A stretch of 58,750 bases of DNA. Origin: Agromyces seonyuensis (GTDB taxonomy: Bacteria > Actinomycetota > Actinomycetes > Actinomycetales > Microbacteriaceae). The notes beneath the pieces were generated by a model. It did not search any database, was not told where the DNA came from, and saw nothing but the letters and a program-made list of their open reading frames with translations. Position numbers and translations under genes: made by a program. Shown one piece after another: positions 17,715 through 27,292 of this stretch (positions are counted from its first letter, which is position 1; every line of letters starts with the position of its first letter). The stretch lies in NCBI RefSeq assembly GCF_009789225.1, contig NZ_WSTA01000012.1, forward strand, positions 1-58,750, given 5' to 3'.

Positions 17715-18950
17715 TCAGACCGTGCGGAACGCGGCGACCGCGTTGTGGCCGCCGAAGCCGAACGAGTTCGAGATCGCGAACTGCGGGCCGTCGCCGAGCG
17801 GCGTCGGCTCGCCGGAGAGGCGGAACGGCACCTCCGGGTCCTGCTCGGTGAGGTTGATCGTCGGGGGCGCCACGCGGTTCTGGATCGCGAGGATCGTGAA
17901 GATCGCCTCGAGCGCGCCGGTGCCGCCGAGCAGGTGGCCCGTGGAGGCCTTCGTCGCCGAGACGGGGATCTCGTCGATGCGCTCGCCGAAGACGGCCTTG
18001 AGGGCCTGGTACTCGTTGGGGTCGCCGACGGGCGTCGAGGTGGCGTGGGCGTTGATGTGGGTGACCTCGTCGGGCGTGGCGCCCGCCATCTCGAGCGCGA
18101 GCTTCACCGCACGTGCGGCGCCGCGGCCCTCGGGGTCGTTGGCCGTGATGTGGTACGAGTCGGCGGTCACGCCGCCGCCCGCGACCTCGGCGTAGATCTT
18201 CGCGCCGCGCGCGAGCGCGTGCTCCTCGGTCTCGAGGATGAGGACGCCCGCGCCCTCGCCCATGACGAAGCCGTCGCGGTCGATGCTGCCGGGACGCGAC
18301 GCGTGGGCCGGGTCGTCGTTGCGCTTGGAGAGCGCCTGCATCGACGCGAAGGAGGCGATCGTGACCGGGTGGATGGCCGACTCGGTGCCGCCGGCGATGA
18401 CGACGTCCGCGAGGCCGTCGCGGAGGTGCTGCACGGCGTTCACGATCGACTCGGTGCTCGACGCGCAGGCGCTCGCGACCGTGCGGGCGAAGGCGCGGGC
18501 CTCGAAGTGGAGGGAGAGGTTGCCGGCCGCCGCGTTCGGCATGAGCATGGGCACCGTCATGGGCAGCACGCGGCGCGGACCCTTCTCGCGGAGAGTGTCC
18601 CACGCGTCGAGGAGCGTCCAGACGCCGCCGATGCCGGTGGCGAAGTCGACGCCCAGGCGGTCGGGGTCGACGGTCGGGCTGCCGGCGTCGGCCCATGCCT
18701 CCATGGCCGCGACGAGCGCGAGCTGCGAGGAGGGGTCGAGCCGCTTGGCGACCGGACGTTCGAGCACGGTGTCGGGGCGCACGAGGGCCTCGGCGGCGAA
18801 GGTGACGGGGAGCTGGTACTGCTCGACCCAGTCGTGCTCGAGGGTGCGGGCGCCGGAGGCGCCGTTCAGCAGCGCGCTCCAGCTCTCGGGGGCCGTGCCG
18901 CCGATGGGCGACGTGGCGCCGATGCCGGTGACGACGATCTTCTTGGTCAT
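17715..18950 (-). CDS. fabF: beta-ketoacyl-ACP synthase II
   Basis: The 411-residue condensing enzyme of the KAS I/II thiolase fold elongates acyl-ACP with malonyl-ACP in type II fatty-acid synthesis. The catalytic Cys is in TVASACASSTESI, and the two active-site His are in INAHATSTPVGD and TKASTGHLLGG. The C-terminal ISNSFGFGGHN is the family glycine motif. It is the last gene of the minus-strand run fabD-fabH-acpP-fabF and ends just before a strong terminator. AAGGG about 15 bases upstream is a weak ribosome site, fitting an internal cistron that follows acpP by 109 bp. Confidence 0.96.
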   Translation of the reverse strand: MTKKIVVTGIGATSPIGGTAPESWSALLNGASGARTLEHDWVEQYQLPVTFAAEALVRPDTVLERPVAKRLDPSSQLALVAAMEAWADAGSPTVDPDRLGVDFATGIGGVWTLLDAWDTLREKGPRRVLPMTVPMLMPNAAAGNLSLHFEARAFARTVASACASSTESIVNAVQHLRDGLADVVIAGGTESAIHPVTIASFASMQALSKRNDDPAHASRPGSIDRDGFVMGEGAGVLILETEEHALARGAKIYAEVAGGGVTADSYHITANDPEGRGAARAVKLALEMAGATPDEVTHINAHATSTPVGDPNEYQALKAVFGERIDEIPVSATKASTGHLLGGTGALEAIFTILAIQNRVAPPTINLTEQDPEVPFRLSGEPTPLGDGPQFAISNSFGFGGHNAVAAFRTV

Positions 18951-19059
18951 GGTGAGAGAAGCCCTTTCGGACTGGCGAGAGACGGAGTACTGGATCGGAG
19001 GACGGTCCGGCGTCGCCGGACCCGGTGCGGACCGCTGGGCGGTCCGCACCGGTGACGTC

Positions 19060-19308
19060 TTACGCCGAGGCGTTGACGATGAAGGTGACGGCGTCGCCGA
19101 CGGTCTTGAGGTTCTTGACCTCTTCGTCGGGGATCTTCACGTCGAACTTCTCCTCCGCGGTGACGACGATCGTCATCATCGAGATGGAGTCGATGTCGAG
19201 GTCGTCCGTGAACGACTTGTCCAGTTCGACGGTGTCGACGGCGATCCCGGTCTCGTCGTTGATGAGCTCGGCCAGGCCGGCGAGCACTTCTTCGGTGGAC
19301 AGCGCCAT
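19060..19308 (-). CDS. acpP: acyl carrier protein
   Basis: This is an 82-residue acidic acyl carrier protein. The phosphopantetheine attachment site is Ser41 in DLDIDSISMM, where most FAS-II carriers have DSL; the I after Ser is seen in actinobacterial forms. The four-helix pattern and strongly acidic second helix (TAEEKFDVKIPDEEV) are intact. It carries growing acyl chains between FabD, FabH and FabF, whose genes flank it. The ribosome site GAGGAGAA lies eight bases before the ATG, stronger than those of the neighbouring genes, as expected for a protein needed in large amounts. Confidence 0.97.
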   Translation of the reverse strand: MALSTEEVLAGLAELINDETGIAVDTVELDKSFTDDLDIDSISMMTIVVTAEEKFDVKIPDEEVKNLKTVGDAVTFIVNASA

Positions 19309-19422
19309 GGGTTCTTCTCCTCAGTTGGGGTCTCTCGTGACCGAGAGACAGTTTAGGGGGACGGGTCGGGGCGCAGCGGACCGAGCCCGGCGTCCGGTCC
19401 CCGCGGACGGGGTCCGGCGGTC

Positions 19423-20427
19423 CTAGGGCAGGACCACCACTTGGGCGCCGAACACGAGCCCGGCGCCGAAGCCGATCTGGAGGGCGAGGCCCCCCGAGAG
19501 TTCCGGATGCTCCTCGAGCAGCCGGTGCGCGGCGAGCGGGATCGACGCCGCCGACGTGTTGCCGGTCGTCGCGATGTCGCGTGCGATGACCACGGACTCG
19601 GGGAGCCCGAGCTGCTTGGCGAACTCGTCGATGATGCGCATGTTCGCCTGGTGGGGGATGAACGCAGCGAGGTCGGACGCCTCGACGCCCGCGGTCTCGA
19701 GCGCCTGCTTGGCGACCTTGGCCATGTCCCACACCGCCCAGCGGAAGACCGTCTGGCCCTCTTGGCGCAGCGTCGGCCACTCGCCGGCGCCGTCGCGGAA
19801 GTCGACGAGCGTGCGGTTCATGCCGACCGCGCCGGCCTTGGAGCCGTCGGAGCCCCAGACCGTCGCCGAGATGCCCGGGGTCTCGCTCGGCCCGATCACG
19901 GCGGCGCCGGCGCCGTCGCCCAGGAGGAACGAGATGCTGCGGTCGGTCGGGTCGACGACGTCGGAGAGCTTCTCGGCGCCGATGACGAGCGCGTAGTGCG
20001 CGGCGCCGGCGCGGATGAGGGCGTCGGCCTGCGCGACCGCGTAGGCGTAGCCCGCGCAGGCGGCGTTCTGGTCGTACGCGGCGGCGGGGTTCGCACCCAC
20101 GCGGTCGGCGACGACGGCTGCGATCGACGGGGTCTGCTGCACGTTCGAGATCGTCGCGACGATGACGAGGTCGATGTCGGCCGGGGCGACGCCCGACTTC
20201 GCGACGGCCTCCTCGGCCGCCTCCGTCGCGAGGTCGACCGCGAGCACATCGGCGCCCGCGCGTGCACGGGTGATGATGCCGGTGCGCTGGCGGATCCACT
20301 CGTCCGACGAGTCGATCGGGCCGACGAGGTCGTCGTTCGGCACGGCGTTCGCGCCGCGGGCGGCTCCGAGCGCGTAGATGCGGGTCGCGGCGGGGCCGTG
20401 CGACTGGACGAGGACGGGCTGAGTCAT
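19423..20427 (-). CDS. fabH: beta-ketoacyl-ACP synthase III
   Basis: The 334-residue initiating condensing enzyme joins an acyl-CoA primer with malonyl-ACP. The catalytic triad is visible: Cys in DQNAACAGYAYA, His in FIPHQANMRI and Asn in TTGNTSAASI. The C-terminal GFGAGLVFGAQVV is typical. Branched primers are usual in this bacterial group, but primer choice cannot be read from the sequence. It starts 25 bp after fabD on the same strand and precedes acpP by 114 bp. GAAGGAGCG before the ATG is a good ribosome site. Confidence 0.96.
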   Translation of the reverse strand: MTQPVLVQSHGPAATRIYALGAARGANAVPNDDLVGPIDSSDEWIRQRTGIITRARAGADVLAVDLATEAAEEAVAKSGVAPADIDLVIVATISNVQQTPSIAAVVADRVGANPAAAYDQNAACAGYAYAVAQADALIRAGAAHYALVIGAEKLSDVVDPTDRSISFLLGDGAGAAVIGPSETPGISATVWGSDGSKAGAVGMNRTLVDFRDGAGEWPTLRQEGQTVFRWAVWDMAKVAKQALETAGVEASDLAAFIPHQANMRIIDEFAKQLGLPESVVIARDIATTGNTSAASIPLAAHRLLEEHPELSGGLALQIGFGAGLVFGAQVVVLP

Positions 20428-20452
20428 CGGGTTTCGCTCCTTCGGGCGTTCG

Positions 20453-21373
20453 TCAGGCGGCCTGGGCGATCAGGTCGATCGCCGCGTCCAGGTCGTCGGG
20501 GGTCTTCACGGCCACGGTCGGCACGCCCTTGAGCGCGCGCTTGGCGAGGCCGACGAGGGCGCCGGCCGGCGCGACCTCGATGATGCCGGTGACGCCGGCG
20601 GCCTCGAACGAGGCCATGCAGGCGTCCCAGCGGACGGGGGAAGAGACCTGGCCGACGATGAGGTCGAGGTACTCGCGGCCGGAGGCGACGGCCGAGCCGT
20701 CGCGGTTCGTCCAGAGCGGCAGGCTCGGGTCGGCCGGGTCGAGGGCTGCGGCCGCGGCGGCGACCCGCTCGACGGCGGGGGTCATGAAGCTCGTGTGGAA
20801 CGCGCCGGCCACCTGCAGCGGCATGACCCGCGTGCCGGGCAGCGGGTCGGCCTTCAGCGCGTCGAGGGCGTCGAGGTCGCCCGCGACGACGATCTGGCCG
20901 CCGCCGTTGAAGTTGGCGGGCTCGAGGCCGAGCGCGGCGAGCTTCGGGGCGAGCGTCGCCTCGTCGGCGCCGAGGACGGCGCTCATGCCGGTGCGCACGA
21001 GGCCGGCGGCCTCGGCCATCGCCGCGCCGCGCACGGCGACGAGCGAGACGGCGTCGGCGTCGCTCAGGATGCCCGCGCCCGCGGCCGCGGTGAGTTCGCC
21101 GACGGAGTGGCCGGCGATGCCGCCGATGCGCTCGACGCGGCCGTCCGCGAAGAGCTCGCCGAGGGTCAGGATGCCCGCCGCGACGATGAGCGGCTGGGCG
21201 ACGGCGGTGTTGCGGATCTCGTCGGCGTCCGCGGCGGTGCCGAAGTGCGCGAGGTCGAGGCCGGCCGCGTCGGAGAGCTGCCCGAGGCGCTCGGCGATGC
21301 CGGGCCGCTCGAGCCAGGGTGCGAGGAATCCGGGGGTCTGGGAGCCCTGACCAGGGCAGACGACGACGATCAC
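20453..21373 (-). CDS. fabD: malonyl CoA-acyl carrier protein transacylase
   Basis: The 306-residue enzyme moves malonyl groups from CoA to ACP. The nucleophile is Ser90 in AGHSVGELTAA; PGQGSQ near the N-terminus forms the oxyanion loop, and the catalytic His is in VAGAFHTSFM. The GTG start at 21373 is set by the first strand VIVVVCPGQGSQ; no good ribosome site precedes it. A -10-like CAGACT ends six bases upstream, so it may be read from a leaderless transcript that begins the fabDHPF run. A 19-bp hairpin separates it from fasR, which argues for a promoter of its own. Confidence 0.95.
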   Translation of the reverse strand: MIVVVCPGQGSQTPGFLAPWLERPGIAERLGQLSDAAGLDLAHFGTAADADEIRNTAVAQPLIVAAGILTLGELFADGRVERIGGIAGHSVGELTAAAGAGILSDADAVSLVAVRGAAMAEAAGLVRTGMSAVLGADEATLAPKLAALGLEPANFNGGGQIVVAGDLDALDALKADPLPGTRVMPLQVAGAFHTSFMTPAVERVAAAAAALDPADPSLPLWTNRDGSAVASGREYLDLIVGQVSSPVRWDACMASFEAAGVTGIIEVAPAGALVGLAKRALKGVPTVAVKTPDDLDAAIDLIAQAA

Positions 21374-21493
21374 CGTTTCAGTCTGCCGAAGGCGTGGACC
21401 CCTCGTGTGTCCGCTCGGAACAAGACCTCGGCGAAACCCTTGTGCGTGTTTCACAGTGCGACGCGGCCCGATCGCGACCCGCGCTCGGAACGC

Positions 21494-21537
21494 CGAAGCG
21501 CGCGTCGCCCCGATCGTCCGGGGCGACGCGCGCTTCG
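21494..21537. terminator. perfect 19-bp hairpin between fasR and fabD
   Basis: The arms CGAAGCGCGCGTCGCCCCG and its complement enclose a six-base loop ATCGTC. It is the most stable hairpin of the FAS region and lies 12 bases after the fasR stop. It probably ends fasR transcripts and insulates fabD, though leakage would link the two. Confidence 0.7.
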
Positions 21538-21549
21538 CGGTCGCGGGGC

Positions 21550-22752
21550 TCAGCGGCTCGGCCGCCGCCGCGGGGCCTGTTCGTGATCGCTCATCGACCC
21601 GATGATGAGCGCCGACTGCAGGATGAGCGCCTCGCGCGCGCCGGTGGCATCCCACCCGATGACGTCGGAGACGCGCTTCAGGCGGTAACGCACCGTGTTG
21701 GGGTGCACGAACAGCTCGCGCGCCGTCGCCTCGAGGGAGCGGCCGTTGTCGAGGTAGCTCCAGAGCGTCGTCAACAGCTCGGTCGAGTGCGCCTGCAGCG
21801 GCCGGTAGATGCGGTGCACGAGGGTCGCCCGCGCGAGCGGGTCGCCCGCGAGCGCGCGCTCCGGCAGCAGGTCGTCGGCGTGCACCGGCCGCGGCGCGTG
21901 ACGCCACGACCGCGCGACGGCGAAGCCGGCGAGGGCCGCCTTCGCGCTCTTGGAGGCATCCACGAGATTCGGCACCTCGTGGCCGAGCACGAGGTGACCG
22001 GCGCCGAAGTGCGGCTCGAGCTTGCCCGCGATCTCGATGAACGTGGTGGCGGGCTGCTCCTCCTCGGCCGCCGCCTCGGCGCGCCCGATGACGAGCACGA
22101 GACGGTTGCCCTGCACGCCGATGAGCACGTCGGCGTGCAGGTGCCGCGCGGAGCGGCGCACCTGGTCGACGTCGAGCTGCTTCGGCGCGGTGCCCACGAG
22201 CACCGCGACCTCGCCGTGGCCGTGCCAGCCGAGGGCGGCGATGCGGCTCGGGAGTTCGTCGTCGTACTCGCCCGAGAGGATCGAGTCGACGACGAGCGCC
22301 TCGAGGCGCGCATCCCAGAGGCCGCGCGCCTCGGCCGCCCGCGCGTAGACGTCGGCGGCCGAGAACGCGATCTCGCGCGAGTAGAGCAGGATCGCCTCGT
22401 GGAGCTCGGCGCCGCCGGAGTCCTTGATGCGGTCCTCGACGACCTCGACGGTCACCCGGATGAGCTGCAGCGTCTGCTGCAGGCTCACCGAACGGAGCAG
22501 CTCGCGGGGCGCGGCCCCGAAGACGTCCGCCGCGATCCACGGCGTCGACCTCGGGTCCTCGTACCAGGAGATGAACGAGGAGATGCCGGCCTGGGCGACG
22601 AGCCCGACGGCGGAGCGGCGGCTCGGGGGCATCTCCCCGTACCAGGGGAGGGTGTCCTCGAGCCGCTTCAACGTCGCCGTCGAGAGCTCGCCGGAGATCG
22701 TCCGCAGCCAGCCCAGCGTCTCCGGCTTGGTTTTCGGCTTCGCCACCGTCAT
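21550..22752 (-). CDS. fasR: PucR/CdaR-type activator, FasR-like
   Basis: The 400-residue regulator has an N-terminal region of unknown fold, a GGDEF-like middle part typical of CdaR/PucR proteins, and a C-terminal helix-turn-helix. The helix-turn-helix is SLEATARELFVHPNTVRYRLKRVSDVIGWD at about 346-375. In Streptomyces coelicolor a protein of this family, FasR, sits at the same place and activates fabDHPF. The same order here (aceE, fasR, fabD-fabH-acpP-fabF) makes orthology likely but it was not tested. It starts 11 bp after aceE on the same strand and is probably cotranscribed with it. It would link fatty-acid synthesis to an acyl or CoA signal. Confidence 0.85.
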   Translation of the reverse strand: MTVAKPKTKPETLGWLRTISGELSTATLKRLEDTLPWYGEMPPSRRSAVGLVAQAGISSFISWYEDPRSTPWIAADVFGAAPRELLRSVSLQQTLQLIRVTVEVVEDRIKDSGGAELHEAILLYSREIAFSAADVYARAAEARGLWDARLEALVVDSILSGEYDDELPSRIAALGWHGHGEVAVLVGTAPKQLDVDQVRRSARHLHADVLIGVQGNRLVLVIGRAEAAAEEEQPATTFIEIAGKLEPHFGAGHLVLGHEVPNLVDASKSAKAALAGFAVARSWRHAPRPVHADDLLPERALAGDPLARATLVHRIYRPLQAHSTELLTTLWSYLDNGRSLEATARELFVHPNTVRYRLKRVSDVIGWDATGAREALILQSALIIGSMSDHEQAPRRRPSR

Positions 22753-22763
22753 CCGCCCTCGGG

Positions 22764-25490
22764 TCAGCTCTCCCCGCCGGCGTTGCCGGTGGTGCCGGCG
22801 TTCACGTCGAACAGTTCGTACTTCGCGATGGCGAGGGCCACGACCGAGCGGTCGATCTCGCCGCGCCGCGCGAGCTGGTCGAGCGTGCGCACGACGAGCG
22901 AGGGGCCGTCGATCTTGAAGAAGCGGCGGGCGGCGGCACGCGTGTCGGAGAAGCCGAAGCCGTCCGCTCCGAGCGTCGCGAAGTCACCGGGGACCCACGC
23001 GCGGATCTGGTCCGCGACCTCGTGGTTGTAGTCGCTCGTCGCGACGAACGGTCCCTCGGCGTCCTGCAGCTTCTGCGTGAGGTACGCCGTGCGAGGCTCC
23101 TCGTCGGGGTGGAGCCAGTTGTGCTCGTCGGCGGCGAGGCCGTCGCGGCGCAGTTCGCTCCAGCTCGTGACCGACCACACGTCGGCCGAGACGCCCCAGT
23201 CGGCGGCGAGGAGCTGCTGCGCCTCGTGCGCCCACGGCACAGCCACGCCGGAGGCGAGCAGCTGGGCCTTCGGGCCCGTGCCCTCGCCGACCGACACGCG
23301 GTGGATGCCGTGCACGATGCCGTCGACGTCCACGTCCGCCGGCTCGGCCGGCTGCACCATGGGCTCGTTGTAGACGGTCAGGTAGTACATGACGTTCGGG
23401 TCGGCGTGGGTGCCGCCGTACATGCGGTCGAGGCCCGACTTCACGATGTGCGCGATCTCGTAGCCGTAGGCGGGGTCGTACGTGACGACGGCCGGGTTGG
23501 TCGCGGCGAGCAGCGGCGAGTGGCCGTCGGCGTGCTGCAGGCCTTCGCCCGTCAGCGTCGTGCGGCCCGCGGTCGCGCCGATGATGAAGCCGCGCGCCAT
23601 CTGGTCGCCCGCCGCCCACATGGCGTCGCCCGTGCGCTGGAAGCCGAACATCGAGTAGAAGACGTAGACCGGGATCAGCGGCTCGCCGTGCGTCGCGTAC
23701 GACGTGCCGATGTTCGTGAACGCCGCGAACGCGCCGGCCTCGTTGATGCCGACGTGCACGAGCTGGCCCTGCGGGCTCTCCTTGTACGCGAGCAGCAGTT
23801 CGCGGTCGACCGACGTGTAGTGCTGGCCGTTCGGGTTGTAGATCTTCGCCGTCGGGAAGAACGCGTCGATGCCGAAGGTGCGGGCCTCGTCGGGGATGAT
23901 CGGCACGATGCGGTGACCGAAGTCCTTCGAGCGCATCAGGTCCTTGAGCAGACGCACGAAGGCCATCGTCGAGGCGATCTCCTGCGTGCCCGAACCGCGC
24001 TTGGCGACCTGGTACGCCGAGTCCTCGGGCAGCGGGATCTGGGTGTACTTCGAACGGCGCTCGGGCACGTAGCCGCCGAGTTCGCGACGACGCTCCTGCA
24101 GGTACTGGATCGCCTCGTCGTCCTGACCGGGGTGGTAGTACGGCGGCAGGTAGGGGTTCTCCTCGAGCTGCGCGTCGGAGATCGGGATGCGCATCTCGTC
24201 GCGGAAGCCCTTGAGGTTGTCGAGCGTCAGCTTCTTCATCTGGTGGGTCGCGTTGCGGCCCTCGAAGGACTTGCCGAGGCCGTAGCCCTTGATCGTCTTC
24301 GCCAGGATGACCGTGGGCTGGCCCTTGTGCTCGGTCGCGGCCTTGAAGGCGGCGTAGATCTTGCGGTAGTCGTGGCCGCCGCGCTTGAGGCCCCAGACCT
24401 GGTCGTCGGTGAGGTCCTTGACGAGCTCGAGGGCGCGCGGGTCGCGGCCGAAGAAGTTCTCGCGGACGTAGGCGCCGGACTCCGTCTTGTACGTCTGGTA
24501 GTCGCCGTCGGGCGTGACGTTCATGAGGTTGCGCAGGGCGCCGTCGTGGTCGCGGGCGAGCAGGTCGTCCCACTCGCGGCCCCAGACGACCTTGATGACG
24601 TTCCAGCCGGCACCGCGGAAGAAGCTCTCGAGCTCCTGGATGATCTTGCCGTTGCCGCGGACCGGGCCGTCGAGGCGCTGCAGGTTGCAGTTGATCACGA
24701 AGTTGAGGTTGTCGAGACCCTCGTTCGCGGCGACCTGGAGCTGGCCGCGGCTCTCGACCTCGTCCATCTCGCCGTCGCCGAGGAACGCCCAGACCTGCTG
24801 GTCGGACGCGTCCTTGATGCCGCGGTTGGTGAGGTACTTGTTGAGCTGCGCCTGGTAGATCGCGTTGATCGGGCCGAGGCCCATCGACACCGTCGGGAAC
24901 TGCCAGAACTCCGGCATGAGGCGCGGGTGCGGGTAGGAGGAGAGCGCGTGCGGGGCGCGGGACTTCTCCTGGCGGAAGCCGTCGAGGTCGGCGTCGCTCA
25001 GTCGGCCCTCGAGGAAGCCGCGGGCGTACATGCCGGGGGAGGCGTGGCCCTGGAAGAAGACCTGGTCGCCGCCGCCGGGGTGGTCCTGGCCTCGGAAGAA
25101 GTGGTTGAGGCCCACCTCGTAGAGCGAGGCGGCGCCCGCGTACGTCGAGATGTGGCCGCCGACCGCGATGTCGGGGCGCTGTGCGCGGTGCACGAGCACC
25201 GCGGCGTTCCAGCGCAGCCAGGCGCGGTAGCGGCGCTCGAGGTCTTCGTCGCCGGGGAACTCGGGCTCGTTCTCGGGCGCGATGGTGTTCAGGTAGTCGG
25301 TGGTGGGCACCATCGGGACGCCGAGGTGCAGCTCCTTCGAGCGCTTCAGCAGGCCGAGCATGATCTCCCGGCCGCGCTGGTGGCCCGCTCCCTCGACGAC
25401 CGCGTCGAGGGATTCGGACCATTCGGCGGTCTCTTCGGGATCGGAGTCGAGTGCTTCGACGCTGTACGGGTCCTGGTCGTTGACAGTCAC
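22764..25490 (-). CDS. aceE: pyruvate dehydrogenase E1 component (homodimeric type)
   Basis: The 908-residue thiamine-diphosphate enzyme decarboxylates pyruvate and passes the acetyl group to the E2 lipoyl domain. The homodimeric E1 architecture is complete. The ThDP motif is [14 protein letters not shown] running on to the [14 protein letters not shown] stretch, and [20 protein letters not shown] and [16 protein letters not shown] precede it. The pyrimidine-domain region has [22 protein letters not shown]. The start is GTG at 25490 with GAAAGG seven bases before it. E2 and E3 genes are not in this window. It precedes fasR by 11 bp, so its product, acetyl-CoA, feeds the FAS-II genes downstream. 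Confidence 0.96.
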   Translation of the reverse strand: MTVNDQDPYSVEALDSDPEETAEWSESLDAVVEGAGHQRGREIMLGLLKRSKELHLGVPMVPTTDYLNTIAPENEPEFPGDEDLERRYRAWLRWNAAVLVHRAQRPDIAVGGHISTYAGAASLYEVGLNHFFRGQDHPGGGDQVFFQGHASPGMYARGFLEGRLSDADLDGFRQEKSRAPHALSSYPHPRLMPEFWQFPTVSMGLGPINAIYQAQLNKYLTNRGIKDASDQQVWAFLGDGEMDEVESRGQLQVAANEGLDNLNFVINCNLQRLDGPVRGNGKIIQELESFFRGAGWNVIKVVWGREWDDLLARDHDGALRNLMNVTPDGDYQTYKTESGAYVRENFFGRDPRALELVKDLTDDQVWGLKRGGHDYRKIYAAFKAATEHKGQPTVILAKTIKGYGLGKSFEGRNATHQMKKLTLDNLKGFRDEMRIPISDAQLEENPYLPPYYHPGQDDEAIQYLQERRRELGGYVPERRSKYTQIPLPEDSAYQVAKRGSGTQEIASTMAFVRLLKDLMRSKDFGHRIVPIIPDEARTFGIDAFFPTAKIYNPNGQHYTSVDRELLLAYKESPQGQLVHVGINEAGAFAAFTNIGTSYATHGEPLIPVYVFYSMFGFQRTGDAMWAAGDQMARGFIIGATAGRTTLTGEGLQHADGHSPLLAATNPAVVTYDPAYGYEIAHIVKSGLDRMYGGTHADPNVMYYLTVYNEPMVQPAEPADVDVDGIVHGIHRVSVGEGTGPKAQLLASGVAVPWAHEAQQLLAADWGVSADVWSVTSWSELRRDGLAADEHNWLHPDEEPRTAYLTQKLQDAEGPFVATSDYNHEVADQIRAWVPGDFATLGADGFGFSDTRAAARRFFKIDGPSLVVRTLDQLARRGEIDRSVVALAIAKYELFDVNAGTTGNAGGES

Positions 25491-25549
25491 AGTCGACCTT
25501 TCTCTCTTCGGCAGATCGTGCCAAGCAGCGGGGGCGCGTGGCCGCGCCA

Positions 25550-25582
25550 TGTTGTCTACGTCGGACAAACAGCACCAGCCTA
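25550..25582 (-). promoter_or_regulatory. candidate aceE promoter and operator
   Basis: On the minus strand a -10-like TAGGCT spans 25582-25577. About 10 bases downstream lies the inverted repeat TGTTTGTC...GACAACA (25571-25550, seven-base spacer), where a repressor would block initiation. The remaining 60 bases to the GTG form the leader. No -35 is obvious. Confidence 0.35.
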
Positions 25583-25692
25583 TTCCCTAAACGAGAGGGT
25601 CTCGCACGCGGGGCGGGAGTGCTCAGCGGGGGTGCGGCGGGCTCACCGAAAGCCTGCAGGAACGGTCGGGGCGAGCCCTGTGCGAGCGCCCG

Positions 25693-25698
25693 TAGGCT
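25693..25698 (+). promoter_or_regulatory. -10 hexamer TAGGCT, leaderless start of peroxiredoxin gene
   Basis: TAGGCT ends seven bases before the ATG at 25706. This places the expected transcription start on or next to the start codon. No ribosome site precedes the ATG. Confidence 0.5.
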
Positions 25699-25705
25699 GG
25701 GCTGC

Positions 25706-26164
25706 ATGACCCTCCAGATCGGCGATGCCGCCCCCGATTTCGCCCTCTCCGACCAGCACGGCCAGACCGTGCGCCTCTCCGACTTCCGCGGCGTCAAGCC
25801 CGTGACGCTCGTCTTCTACCCGCTGGCCTTCTCGAGTCGCTGCGAGGGCGAGCTGTGCGAGCTGCGCGACAACTTCGACCTCTTCGACGGGCAGGGCGCC
25901 GAGCTGCTGGCGATCTCCGTCGACTCCAAGCACACGCTCCGCGCGTGGGCCGAGGCGCAGGGATACGGCTTCCGCCTCCTCGCCGACTTCTGGCCGCACG
26001 GCGAGGTCGCCGCGCAGTACGGCGTCTTCCTCGACGGCGCCGGCATCGCCGACCGGGCGACCTTCGTCATCGGCACCGACGGTCTGATCAAGGCCGCCTT
26101 CCGCACGGCGCCGGGCGAGTCCCGGCCGCTCGACGCGTACCGCGAGGCGCTCGCGGCCCTCTGA
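25706..26164 (+). CDS. peroxiredoxin, AhpE-type
   Basis: The 152-residue thioredoxin-fold peroxidase has the peroxidatic Cys46 in the motif YPLAFSSRCEGELCEL; a second Cys51 follows. The layout is that of AhpE-like 1-Cys or atypical 2-Cys peroxiredoxins, which reduce H2O2 and organic or peroxynitrite oxidants. The usual T in PxxxTxxC is S here (SSRC), a common and functional substitute. TFVIGTDGLIKAAFRT near the C-terminus is the conserved beta-strand with the R that helps position Cys. It is divergent from aceE. The message is probably leaderless (see the TAGGCT hexamer). Confidence 0.93.
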   Translation: MTLQIGDAAPDFALSDQHGQTVRLSDFRGVKPVTLVFYPLAFSSRCEGELCELRDNFDLFDGQGAELLAISVDSKHTLRAWAEAQGYGFRLLADFWPHGEVAAQYGVFLDGAGIADRATFVIGTDGLIKAAFRTAPGESRPLDAYREALAAL

Positions 26165-26175
26165 GCAGAGCGACC

Positions 26176-26212
26176 GGATGCCTCGTGCCACGACCGTGCG
26201 CGCGAGGCATCC
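26176..26212. terminator. convergent hairpin after peroxiredoxin gene
   Basis: GGATGCCTCG (26176-26185) pairs perfectly with CGAGGCATCC (26203-26212) around a 17-base loop. It separates the peroxiredoxin gene from the converging DUF1345 gene. Confidence 0.6.
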
Positions 26213-26237
26213 TGCCGTTGCAGCTGGCTCGCCCCGC

Positions 26238-26984
26238 TCAGCCGAGGATGTTCACGGCGCGGGCGATGACGAGCGCGAGCAGCACGAAGCAGCCGAACGC
26301 CTGCAGCGCCATGAGCGACTTGAACCGGGGCGAGAGCGGCATCGCGTCGGTCGCGGAGTACGCCATCGAGTTCGACAGGCTCGTGTAGAAGTAGTCGATG
26401 AACCGCGGCGTCCATCCGACGAGGGCGGACGAGCGGGCCGCGACCTCGACGACGGCGTCGTCGTCCTCGTCCTGGGGGAAGCGGAAGTCCGCCGCCGGCA
26501 GCTCGTGCCGGGGCAGCATCGATCGGCTGACCGCGCCGCCGCGGTCGAGGTCCCAGTACAGGATCGCGAACCCGATGACGTTGGCGACCCACACCTGCAG
26601 CGCCGAGAGCAGCAGCACCGAACCCTGATGACCGCCCTCGACGAGCGCCACGATGATCTGCACGAGCGAGACCTGGTTCGTGACGACGAGCACGCTCGTC
26701 AGGCCGACGGAGAGGGGCCTCGACCACGCGGTCTCACGGGTGAAGCGGAGCGGGTTCACGACGATCAGTGGGACGAGGCACGCGATCCCCACCGCGACGA
26801 CGATCCAGCGCTGGATGCCCAGGAGGTCGCCGGGCAGGAACGCGTAGAGGGCGAGCGCCGAGCAGAGGGCGACGACGACGGGCCAGCGGTGCTCCGCCCG
26901 GCGCGGTTCGCCGGAGGCCGCCCCCGCGGGCGGATCGCCCGGCACGCGGCCGGGATCGGCCGCCCCCGCACCGCCCTCGCTCAT
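26238..26984 (-). CDS. DUF1345-family membrane protein
   Basis: The 248-residue protein has a hydrophilic, Pro/Gly-rich first 30 residues and then about six membrane segments. The conserved DUF1345 elements are WDLDRGG (about 140) followed by FRFPQDE and WTPRFIDYFYTSLSNSMAYSATDAMPLS. These correspond to the family's characteristic loop before the last helices. No function is established for the family; membrane transport is often proposed. The ATG lies six bases after a -10-like TAGACT (minus strand 26996-26991), so the message may be leaderless. Confidence 0.85.
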   Translation of the reverse strand: MSEGGAGAADPGRVPGDPPAGAASGEPRRAEHRWPVVVALCSALALYAFLPGDLLGIQRWIVVAVGIACLVPLIVVNPLRFTRETAWSRPLSVGLTSVLVVTNQVSLVQIIVALVEGGHQGSVLLLSALQVWVANVIGFAILYWDLDRGGAVSRSMLPRHELPAADFRFPQDEDDDAVVEVAARSSALVGWTPRFIDYFYTSLSNSMAYSATDAMPLSPRFKSLMALQAFGCFVLLALVIARAVNILG

Positions 26985-27038
26985 GGCGCGAGTCTACGAC
27001 CGCGGCCGCTAGCATCGAGGGTGCGCCCCGCGCTCCGC

Positions 27039-27111
27039 GGGCCTGTAGCTCAGTTGGTAGAGCGCCACGTTTACACCGTGGATGTCGTCGGTTCGAGCCC
27101 GGCCGGGCCCA
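27039..27111 (+). tRNA. tRNA-Val (anticodon TAC)
   Basis: A 73-base cloverleaf is complete. The acceptor GGGCCTG pairs with CGGGCCC (one G-U), the D-arm starts TAGCTCAGTTGGTAGAGC, and the anticodon stem CCACG/CGTGG encloses TTTACAC with anticodon TAC at 27072-27074. The T-arm contains GGTTCGAGCC and the discriminator base is A. The CCA end is not encoded. A -10-like TAGCAT lies at 27010-27015, about 24 bases before the mature 5' end. Confidence 0.97.
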
Positions 27112-27292
27112 CTTCGTCTCACGTCCCCAGCTGCGCGGGCGGGTCGCCGTGCAGTGCCCCCCGAACACGGGGTGTCATCCCGGCGCACGACACGCCATGC
27201 GAACGCCGCTGTCACTCGCGGGTAACACCTGACTCATAGCTTGAGCACAGCGTCCGTCCCCGGATGCGTCCCGTACACGAAGAGAGACAGCT

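Noticed and set aside
27112-27292. A second tRNA or attachment-site copy after tRNA-Val
   Set aside because: No repeated tRNA 3' end and no integrase gene are present; the region is a plain promoter/leader for the M1 peptidase.
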